From positions 1 through 15,477 of the forward strand of contig JACQQT010000097.1 of assembly GCA_016206815.1 (NCBI GenBank): DNA of 15,477 nucleotides. The letters run 5' to 3'. The stretch's first letter is position 1; the number at the start of each line of letters is the position of its first letter. The notes beneath the pieces are model-generated. The model saw only the letters and a program-made list of their open reading frames with translations, made no database searches and was not told where the DNA came from. Made by a program: the position numbers and the translations under genes. Of this stretch, positions 1-6,613 are shown in pieces. This stretch comes from Candidatus Omnitrophota bacterium. Lineage in GTDB: Bacteria > Omnitrophota > Omnitrophia > Omnitrophales > Danuiimicrobiaceae.

Positions 1-1127
1 AGGAAGCCGCCAAGTTTGTGAAGGAACGCTATGGGGACGATTATCTTCCGAAGACGCCGAATCTTTATCGTTCCAAAAAAGGCGCGCAGGAAGCTCACGA
101 AGCCATCCGGCCCAGCTCCGCTTATCGTTTGCCGGATGAAAACAAATCATATTTATCGGAGGATCAGTACAAACTGTATGATTTGATCTGGCGTAAATTC
201 GTTTCCTCTCAGATGACGACCGCCGTCGATCAGGTGACCTCCGTTGAGGTATTGGCCGGCGGCGAATACGTGTTTAAAGCCAGCGGCACCAAAAATTTAT
301 TTCCCGGTTTCTCGGCTGTCTTTTCCGAGATCGGCAGAGCGGCCAAGAAGAAAGAAGAATCCGATGATGAGGAGGGAGAAGATCAGGAATTTCCGGAACT
401 TGTGCAGAATGAAATTCTGAAACTTCACGAATTGATCGGGAATCAGCATTTTACCAAACCGCCGCCGCGTTACAATGATGCCAGTTTGGTCAAAACGTTG
501 GAGGAGGAGGGGATCGGCCGGCCGAGCACCTATGCGCCTATTATTTATACGTTGATCAACCGGGATTATGTGGAACGGAAAAGCAGCGCTTTGATGCCGA
601 CCGAACTGGGCGAGACGGTGATCGGTCTTTTGGTCGAACATTTTCCTTACGTTCTGGATATTCAGTTTACCGCTTTAATGGAAGAAGAGCTGGACAAGAT
701 TGAAGAAGGCGAAATGGACTGGGTCAAAGTATTGCAGGATTTTTACGGTCCTTTTGAAGAACGGCTCAAAGAAGCAAAACTCAAAATGAAAGATGTCCGG
801 CAGGATCCCGTTCCGGCCGGTGAGAATTGCGATAAATGCGGGAAACCCATGATGATTAAATGGGGCCGGTTTGGAAAATTTATTGCGTGCTCCGGCTTTC
901 CGGAATGCCGGAATACAAAACCTATTTCCACGGGGGTGGCGTGCCAAAAAGAAGGTTGCAGCGGTTATTTGGTGACGCGAAAAGGAAAAGGGGGACGTAA
1001 ATTTTACGGCTGTTCGAATTATCCAAATTGTGATTACGTCATCAACCAGCTGCCCCAAAAAGAATCTGCCGAGAAAACCTTAGAAGAAAAACCCCCCGAA
1101 GCTGAAGAAGTCGACGAAGACGTTTGA
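1..1127 (+). CDS. topA: DNA topoisomerase I (type IA), C-terminal part; 5' end outside window
   Basis: This is the 3' part of a type IA topoisomerase, which relaxes negatively supercoiled DNA through a transient 5'-phosphotyrosine link. The reading frame is open from the left edge (first full codon at base 3), so the GTG at 18 is not the start. The TOPRIM domain and the catalytic tyrosine lie upstream of the window. Visible landmarks are the family motif AQEAHEAIRP (about 84-116), GIGRPSTYA (about 511-537), and two C-terminal zinc ribbons with cysteines at 828, 837, about 891 and 906 (first) and at 942, 957, 1011 and 1029 (second). A lysine/acid-rich stretch (about 345-390) interrupts the central part, and the tail after the second ribbon is strongly acidic. 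The stop lies 9 bp before the xerC ATG, so the two genes are probably co-transcribed. Confidence 0.96.
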   Translation, partial: EAAKFVKERYGDDYLPKTPNLYRSKKGAQEAHEAIRPSSAYRLPDENKSYLSEDQYKLYDLIWRKFVSSQMTTAVDQVTSVEVLAGGEYVFKASGTKNLFPGFSAVFSEIGRAAKKKEESDDEEGEDQEFPELVQNEILKLHELIGNQHFTKPPPRYNDASLVKTLEEEGIGRPSTYAPIIYTLINRDYVERKSSALMPTELGETVIGLLVEHFPYVLDIQFTALMEEELDKIEEGEMDWVKVLQDFYGPFEERLKEAKLKMKDVRQDPVPAGENCDKCGKPMMIKWGRFGKFIACSGFPECRNTKPISTGVACQKEGCSGYLVTRKGKGGRKFYGCSNYPNCDYVINQLPQKESAEKTLEEKPPEAEEVDEDV

Positions 1128-1136
1128 TATTCCTTG

Positions 1137-2030
1137 ATGAACACATCCACTTTGCCTCAACATGCGAGCATTGAACGGTTCCTTCATTTTTTGGAAGCCG
1201 AAAAGAATGCCTCGCCCCACACCATCAAAAATTACAGGAGTGACTTGGCGGAATTTTTCCGTTTCCTCGGGACGGTCAAGGTAAGTGATGTTAATTATCT
1301 GGCCATCCGGCGGTTCCTGGCGCATTTAAAGGAAAAAGAATTCCTAAGGAGTACGGTTTCCCGCAAGCTGGCCTGTCTGAAATCCTTCTTTAAATATTTA
1401 ACCCGCGAACATCTTGTCGAAAATAATCCTGCCAGCGGGATTGCGACCCCGAAAAAGGAAAGGCGGCTCCCTTCGTTTTTGGAAATGAAAGAAGTCGAGC
1501 ATCTGTTGGAGTCAACGGTGGGGGATTCGTGGGAGATGAAGCGTAATCGGGCCATTTTGGAGACGCTTTACAGCTCCGGGATTCGAGTCGGCGAACTTGT
1601 GGGTTTGAATTTAGAAGACGTCGATCTTTTAAGCGGGCTCGTGAAGGTGCGCGGAAAAGGAAAAAAAGAACGGATCGTCCCGCTTGGTTCGTGTGCCGCA
1701 AAAGCGATTAAAGAATATTTAGACGTTTTGTCTATGGATGCCGAACGTGCTTCGGTTCCTTTGTTTCTCAACCGGCAAAAGACGCGTCTGACGGACCGGA
1801 GCGTCCGCCGGATTCTTTTAAAGTGCGCACAGCGCGCGGCGCTTAAAAAAGACATTTCACCGCATACACTCCGGCATACCTTTGCCACTCATTTATTGGA
1901 TCGCGGAGCCGACCTCAGGAGCGTGCAGGAATTGCTGGGCCATACCCATCTTTCCACCACGCAAATTTATACCCATGTTTCGGCGAAACGGTTGCGGGAA
2001 GCTTATGATCAGGCGCACCCGAGGGCGTAA
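1137..2030 (+). CDS. xerC: Tyrosine recombinase XerC/XerD family
   Basis: This encodes a site-specific recombinase of 297 residues, the normal length for XerC/XerD, which resolve chromosome dimers at dif sites. An N-terminal SAM-like core-binding domain (about residues 9-90) precedes the catalytic domain (about 110-290). The full catalytic set is visible: R150 in SGIRVGEL, K174 in the GKGKKER hairpin, H243 and R246 in HTLRHTF, H269 in LGHTHLS, and the nucleophile Y278 in IYTHV. I start at the ATG at 1137. A TTG directly before it (1134) would add one residue, and no strong ribosome site separates the two. Placement right after topA matches the common topA-xerC neighbourhood in other bacteria, so xerC is preferred. 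Sequence alone does not exclude xerD or a single-recombinase system. Confidence 0.93.
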   Translation: MNTSTLPQHASIERFLHFLEAEKNASPHTIKNYRSDLAEFFRFLGTVKVSDVNYLAIRRFLAHLKEKEFLRSTVSRKLACLKSFFKYLTREHLVENNPASGIATPKKERRLPSFLEMKEVEHLLESTVGDSWEMKRNRAILETLYSSGIRVGELVGLNLEDVDLLSGLVKVRGKGKKERIVPLGSCAAKAIKEYLDVLSMDAERASVPLFLNRQKTRLTDRSVRRILLKCAQRAALKKDISPHTLRHTFATHLLDRGADLRSVQELLGHTHLSTTQIYTHVSAKRLREAYDQAHPRA

Positions 2031-2034
2031 TGCT

Positions 2035-2118
2035 GTCATCGCGAGCCCCGCGAAGCGGGGCGTGGCGATCTCAAACTTTGAGATTGCTTCCGGTCCATCC
2101 GTTGGCCGTCGCAATGAC
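2035..2118. repeat. 84-bp palindromic REP/MITE-like element with nested hairpins
   Basis: The ends form a 10-bp inverted repeat with one mismatch: GTCATCGCGA at 2035-2044 and TCGCAATGAC at 2109-2118. Inside is a perfect 7-bp stem, GCCCCGC (2045-2051) with GCGGGGC (2055-2061), closed by a GAA triloop. Next to it is a longer stem, GCGATCTCAA (2065-2074) against TTGAGATTGC (2078-2087). It resembles a widely dispersed bacterial palindrome class of the form GTCATTGCGAG...GCAATCTC...GAGATTGC...CGCAATGAC, known to me as non-coding repeats in many environmental genomes. It fills nearly all of the 102-bp gap between xerC and waaA and ends 14 bp before the waaA start. It has no T-run, so it is not a classic terminator. 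Confidence 0.75.
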
Positions 2119-2121
2119 TTC

Positions 2122-2127
2122 AAGGAG
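2122..2127 (+). promoter_or_regulatory. Ribosome binding site of waaA
   Basis: AAGGAG lies five bases before the ATG at 2133. It is the clearest Shine-Dalgarno sequence in the window and fixes the waaA start. It follows the palindromic repeat by three bases, so folding of the repeat in mRNA could affect access to it. That last point is inference. Confidence 0.8.
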
Positions 2128-2132
2128 TATGA

Positions 2133-3437
2133 ATGCAGATAATTTATAATATTGTTTTTATTTTGTTCGCCATCGTCTCGATTCCGAAATTTTTGGTGAG
2201 GCTCAATCAATCGCGCAGCTCACAAGAGCTCTTACGGGAACGATTTGGTTTTTTGCCGCGGGATTTGCCTCAGAAATTGTCGGATCAAAAAGTCGTTTGG
2301 GTTCATGCGGTCAGCGTCGGCGAAGTGATGGCGGTTCGCAGATGGATCCGATCGTTTCTCCAGATGTATCCGGATTGGACCGTTGCGCTTTCGGTGACGA
2401 CACCGACCGGCCGTTCGGTTGCGCAGTCACTGGCTTCCGAGAAAGTTGTTATTTTTTACGCACCTTTCGATTTAAGCGCTGTCGTACGGCGCTTCATTCA
2501 GTCGCTTAAGCCCAGGCTGATTTTGCTGATGGAGACGGAAATTTGGCCCAATTTGATTTTAGAGGCCGGCAAATCCAAAATCCCGATCGGTATTATGAAC
2601 GGCCGGTTGTCCCCGCGCTCGTTTCAGCGGTACCGTTTGATCCGTGGCTGGATTTCATCTCTCTTGAATCGGCTTTCTTTTTGCCTGGTTCAAACCGAGC
2701 GCGATCGAGCGTATTTTTCAGGGTTAGGGATGGCGGGAGAAAAGATGGCGCTGACCGGGAATATGAAGTTCGATCAAGATCAAATTTCAGAAGGAATTTT
2801 TCATCAAGATCGTTCCAAACCCCGGGATTTCTCGGCGGACGGTCTCATCTTCGTTTGCGGCAGCACGAGTTGGAATGAGGAGGAGATGCTTTTGAGGGTC
2901 TATCAACGTTTACTCGGTATTTTCAAAAACCTGCAGTTGGTTCTGGCGCCGCGCCATCCCGAACAGATTTCAAAAATTGCGCGCGCCATTCAACGCCGTC
3001 AACTTCGTTTTCGTTTTTTCTCCGAGAAACATTTAGAAACGCCGTTTCAGGTTCTTTTGGTGAATCAGATGGGAGTGTTGAAGCATCTCTATTCATTTGC
3101 GGACGTTGTATTCATCGGCGGGAGCTTTACCCGCCGGGGCGGTCAGAATCCGATCGAGCCTGCTCAATTTAAAAAACCGTTGCTGCACGGGCCGCATGTA
3201 TTTAATTTTCACGAAGTCTACCGATCACTCGATCAACAGGAGGCAGCGTTCCGAGTGACTTCTGAGGAGGAACTTTTTGAAAAGGTCAAAACACTTTTGG
3301 GAGCCCCGGAGCTCAGACGCCAAATGGGCGAGACAGCATGGGCTGCCATTCAATCCATGAAAGGAGCTACGGCGCGTACGTTGGATCTCTTGGCGAATTG
3401 GATTCAAACGCAGGAACCTTCCGCGGCCGTTCGATAA
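2133..3437 (+). CDS. waaA: 3-deoxy-D-manno-octulosonic acid (Kdo) transferase
   Basis: WaaA (KdtA, family GT30) transfers Kdo from CMP-Kdo to the lipid A precursor at the inner face of the cytoplasmic membrane. The 434-residue length is normal. An N-terminal hydrophobic segment (residues 1-24) is the usual membrane anchor. The motif VWVHAVSVGE holds the conserved catalytic glutamate (E64), and MNGRLSPRS and CGSTSWNEEE follow the family order. The donor-site motif GGSFTRRGGQNPIEP is at residues 329-343. Its RGGQNP has Q where proteobacterial enzymes usually have H, a substitution I recall from other lineages. The start is set by the AAGGAG site. The gene is four bases from lpxK, its neighbour in pathway and genome. 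Whether it adds one or several Kdo residues cannot be told. Confidence 0.95.
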   Translation: MQIIYNIVFILFAIVSIPKFLVRLNQSRSSQELLRERFGFLPRDLPQKLSDQKVVWVHAVSVGEVMAVRRWIRSFLQMYPDWTVALSVTTPTGRSVAQSLASEKVVIFYAPFDLSAVVRRFIQSLKPRLILLMETEIWPNLILEAGKSKIPIGIMNGRLSPRSFQRYRLIRGWISSLLNRLSFCLVQTERDRAYFSGLGMAGEKMALTGNMKFDQDQISEGIFHQDRSKPRDFSADGLIFVCGSTSWNEEEMLLRVYQRLLGIFKNLQLVLAPRHPEQISKIARAIQRRQLRFRFFSEKHLETPFQVLLVNQMGVLKHLYSFADVVFIGGSFTRRGGQNPIEPAQFKKPLLHGPHVFNFHEVYRSLDQQEAAFRVTSEEELFEKVKTLLGAPELRRQMGETAWAAIQSMKGATARTLDLLANWIQTQEPSAAVR

Positions 3438-3441
3438 AACA

Positions 3442-4668
3442 ATGAATCTACGTAATTATTTTCGTTTGATTGCGGGGGATCAACCATCCGTCAGCCGCTG
3501 GGCGTGGTTTTGGAAACCCATTTTGAGGATCGGTTCTTTTTTTTATTGGGTCGGTCTCAAGGTTCATCAAGGGTCATACCGCTTCGGAGTTAGAAAAAAG
3601 CATGCATTGTCGTGTCCTGTCATTAGCGTCGGGAACCTCACTTGGGGCGGTACCGGGAAGACGCCCATCGTTGAGTATGTGGCGCGTTTTTACCTCAATC
3701 GGAGAAATGCACCGCTCATCCTTGCGCGAGGCTACGGTCAAGATGAAAGCAAAATGCTTTCCCGCCAGCTGCCGGACGCGCAATTTGGGATCGGAAAAGA
3801 TCGTTACCAGGCAGCACGGAAAGTGTTGGCGATGCGGTCCGTCGACGTTGCCATTTTAGATGACGGATTTCAACATTGGAGCATCCGGCGCGATTTGGAC
3901 GTTGTTCTTGTCAATGCGCTGAATCCGTTTGGCAATGGCTCGGTCATTCCGCGCGGAATTTTAAGGGAACCGCTTGGCGGGCTCAAACGGGCTTCGCTCG
4001 TTATTTTAACGGATGTCAACTTGACGCCGCGCAAAGAACTTGAAAATTTGAAGGCAAAAATAAGAACTGTTTCGCCGAAAGTAGAGTTTGTCGAAGCTTG
4101 CCGGGAAGCGCTTTATTTTTACCGTCCCGGTTCCCGAGATCGGATTTCAACAAATCGAATTCAAGGAGAACGGGTGACCAGTTTTTCCGGGATCGGAACC
4201 CCCCGTTCGTTTCAGATGCTGCTCAATCAGCTCGGCATCAAGACGGTCCGAAATTTTGAGTTTCCGGATCACCATTTTTACAATGACCGGGAACTGAAAG
4301 AAATGCTTGCGGTCAAAGAATCGAGTGAATCGGAGGAAATTATCACGACCGAGAAAGATTTTTTTCGTTGCGAGCAGGCCATGAGGAGAATTCTGAATCC
4401 GTTGGTTTTGAAAGCGAGATTGCGGTTGACCAATGGCGAAGGGGTTTTTCACCAATACTTGAGCCGTTTTGCCCGCTCTGTCCCTTTTGTTGAAACGTCA
4501 ACAGCAGGTTCAAATCAAACACAAAATAGAGCTTTCGAAAATACCCGCTCCAATCAGCGGAGAAATTTTTACCGCAGGCATCCCCGTCAGGAAAGACCTC
4601 AGCCCCCTCAACCAACGAGTGTGAATCCGCCCCAAGCGGATTCAACTTCAGAGGGTTCGCATGACTGA
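3442..4668 (+). CDS. lpxK: Tetraacyldisaccharide 4'-kinase with C-terminal extension
   Basis: LpxK phosphorylates the 4' position of the lipid A disaccharide at the inner membrane. A hydrophobic N-terminal helix (about residues 23-42) precedes the P-loop VGNLTWGGTGKTP (residues 63-75). Further family marks are LARGYGQD (94-101), DDGFQH (140-145), the PRGILREPLGG stretch (170-180) and ITTEKDFFRC (301-310). The enzyme proper ends near residue 350. The protein runs on to 408, about 60 residues longer than usual, with a tail first rich in N, Q and R and then in P, Q and S. No strong ribosome site precedes the ATG, which lies four bases after the waaA stop. The end overlaps the next gene by 8 bp. 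The function is secure, but the role of the tail is unknown. Confidence 0.94.
   Translation: MNLRNYFRLIAGDQPSVSRWAWFWKPILRIGSFFYWVGLKVHQGSYRFGVRKKHALSCPVISVGNLTWGGTGKTPIVEYVARFYLNRRNAPLILARGYGQDESKMLSRQLPDAQFGIGKDRYQAARKVLAMRSVDVAILDDGFQHWSIRRDLDVVLVNALNPFGNGSVIPRGILREPLGGLKRASLVILTDVNLTPRKELENLKAKIRTVSPKVEFVEACREALYFYRPGSRDRISTNRIQGERVTSFSGIGTPRSFQMLLNQLGIKTVRNFEFPDHHFYNDRELKEMLAVKESSESEEIITTEKDFFRCEQAMRRILNPLVLKARLRLTNGEGVFHQYLSRFARSVPFVETSTAGSNQTQNRAFENTRSNQRRNFYRRHPRQERPQPPQPTSVNPPQADSTSEGSHD
4622..4644. repeat. Perfect 9-bp inverted repeat at the end of lpxK
   Basis: TGAATCCGC (4622-4630) and GCGGATTCA (4636-4644) are perfect inverted copies around a CCCAA loop. They lie in the codons of the LpxK tail, 16 bp before the start of the acyltransferase gene. 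There is no following T-run, so I do not call a terminator. In mRNA the hairpin would sit just upstream of the downstream start region and could tune its translation, or it may be chance. Confidence 0.45.
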
Positions 4669-6613
4669 GTGGATGGCTTTAAACCTGGTTCGCGGCTTGA
4701 GCGCGTTTTTGCAGTGGCTGCCGTTGGAGCCGGCGCTGGCGCTCGGGCGGGCGGCAGGCGTTCTGATTTCTCGATTCAGCCGAAGGCGCCGGATTGCCTA
4801 CGTCAATTTGAAAGCGGCTTTTGGCGGTCGTTTCAATGCGGAGGAACGGAAGAGGATTGCGAGGAAGCACTTCGTGAACCTGACCCAAAACGCGGTCGAA
4901 ATTTTACGTTTTCCGAAATTGGATCAGCATTATTTTGAAACCCATATTGAAGTTCAAGGGCGGGATCGATTCGAAAAAATCGTCGAGCGCGGAGGGGGAA
5001 CCATTTTGGTAACGCCCCATTTCGGCAATTGGGAACTGTCCCAAATTTTATCCGGCATCGCGGGGAAACCCATGCATGTGCTGGCGCGCCAGCAAAAATA
5101 CAGCCGCCTGGATGATTTCCTGAACGAGTTGCGAATGTCTCACGGGTCTACGGCAATTCACAAAGGCGGTGCCGTTCGCGATTTGATTCGCACCCTTCGG
5201 AAGGGCGGCTTGGTCGGCGCGTTGGGTGATTTATCCGGCGGCCGCAGCGGCAGCATCGTTCGATTCCTCGGCAGAAAAACGACCGCGCCGACCGGTATTT
5301 TTCAAATCGCCAAACGGACTCACTCCGCCATCCTTCCGTGTTTTATGGTCCGCTTGAACGGGTCTCGTCACCGGGTTTTCGTGGAGGAGCCTTTTCCTTT
5401 GCCTGATTCCGGAGACGAAGCGCGGGATGTGGCCGAGAGCGTTGGCGGGTATTACCGTTTGCTCGAGTCTTGGATTCAAAAATATCCCGACCAGTGGTTC
5501 TGGATGTATAAGCGCTGGAAGTATTGCTTTACGAAACGAGTTCTTGTGCTTCGCGATGAACGCGCCGGCCACACCCATCAATCGGAGGCGATCCGCCGGG
5601 AGTTTGAGAATCTGAGCAAGAGCAAGACCTTGAGCGCGGATTACGAGTTTGTTTTTGATTCCGTGGAAGTTCGTTTTAAAAGCCCGCTGCGTAAAAAGAT
5701 ATTCTTTGCGGCTGCCTTTTTTATCCAACCCTTCATTCAAGGACGCCTTGAGTGGCTGCGTTTCTTTTTTCAGCCGGCTTCAGCTGAGGCGATTGAGAAT
5801 GCCCAAGCGGATATTATTATTTCAACCGGATCAAACTTAGCACCGTTAAATTTACTGCTGAAAAAAGAAAACCTGGCCAAATCAGTGGTCATGATGAAAC
5901 CCTCATTTCCTTATTTTCCCGGTTTTTTTGATCTGTGTGTGGTTCCCGCACACGACCGCTTCCGCAAGCATTCCAAGCACATCGTCCGGACGCAGGTGAC
6001 CCCAAGCCCCGTCAACGAAGCTTTGCTTGAATCCTCAGGCAAGCAGCTTCGGAAGGTTGTTTCGCTCAATCAAAACGGGGCCAAACGAATTAGTATTTTT
6101 ATCGGGGGGAGTTCAAAGGCTTATCGATTAAAACCGGATGAATTCCGCAAGTGGCTGCGTACGCTCCGAACCTGCGCCGAGGAATTAAACCTGGAGTTTT
6201 TAATTACCACTTCGCGGCGGACAGACTCCGAAATCAGCATGATTTTAAAGGAAGAGTTGGCTCAGCATCAGGCAACGAAACTGCTCGTGATCGCAAATGA
6301 AGCCAACCTGGATCACGCGACTTATGGGATGCTGGCCCTTTCCGACGCTGCCGTTGTCACCGAAGATAGTATTTCCATGATTTCAGAGGCAGTCGGTTCC
6401 GGCAAACCGGTTTTGGTAATCAAGCTCGGCAACGGAAAACTTCCTGCCAAACATCAACGTTTCCATCGCTCGCTCGAGTCTAATGCTTTGGTAACGTTGG
6501 CAGATGGTGCGACTTTCCGCAGCAAATTGGAAATCTTGGATCGCCTTAGGAAAGAGAATCCGATGGAACGTCAATCTCAATTGCTTCGCGAAGCACTTCA
6601 AAAACTGTTATGA
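4661..6613 (+). CDS. Lipid A late acyltransferase (LpxL/HtrB-like) fused to ELM1-family putative glycosyltransferase
   Basis: This 650-residue protein has two domains. Residues 1-293 match the LpxL/HtrB/LpxM lysophospholipid acyltransferase family, which adds secondary acyl chains to Kdo-lipid A at the inner membrane. It has a hydrophobic N-terminus, the catalytic HX4E motif HFGNWE (H120, E125), and GDLSGGRSGSIVRFLG (189-204) in the place of the family's substrate-site loop. That part alone is a normal-length acyltransferase. Residues 294-640 resemble the ELM1/DUF1022 family, putative GT-B-type glycosyltransferases: DERAGHTHQS (299-308), FIGGSSKAYRL (480-490), TTSRRTDSEI (516-525) and VTEDSISMISEA (566-577). 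The ATG at 4661 follows a GAGGG site and overlaps lpxK by 8 bp. The 3' end overlaps the next gene by 4 bp. The acyltransferase assignment is strong. The sugar and acceptor of the second domain are unknown. Confidence 0.88.
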   Translation: MTEWMALNLVRGLSAFLQWLPLEPALALGRAAGVLISRFSRRRRIAYVNLKAAFGGRFNAEERKRIARKHFVNLTQNAVEILRFPKLDQHYFETHIEVQGRDRFEKIVERGGGTILVTPHFGNWELSQILSGIAGKPMHVLARQQKYSRLDDFLNELRMSHGSTAIHKGGAVRDLIRTLRKGGLVGALGDLSGGRSGSIVRFLGRKTTAPTGIFQIAKRTHSAILPCFMVRLNGSRHRVFVEEPFPLPDSGDEARDVAESVGGYYRLLESWIQKYPDQWFWMYKRWKYCFTKRVLVLRDERAGHTHQSEAIRREFENLSKSKTLSADYEFVFDSVEVRFKSPLRKKIFFAAAFFIQPFIQGRLEWLRFFFQPASAEAIENAQADIIISTGSNLAPLNLLLKKENLAKSVVMMKPSFPYFPGFFDLCVVPAHDRFRKHSKHIVRTQVTPSPVNEALLESSGKQLRKVVSLNQNGAKRISIFIGGSSKAYRLKPDEFRKWLRTLRTCAEELNLEFLITTSRRTDSEISMILKEELAQHQATKLLVIANEANLDHATYGMLALSDAAVVTEDSISMISEAVGSGKPVLVIKLGNGKLPAKHQRFHRSLESNALVTLADGATFRSKLEILDRLRKENPMERQSQLLREALQKLL

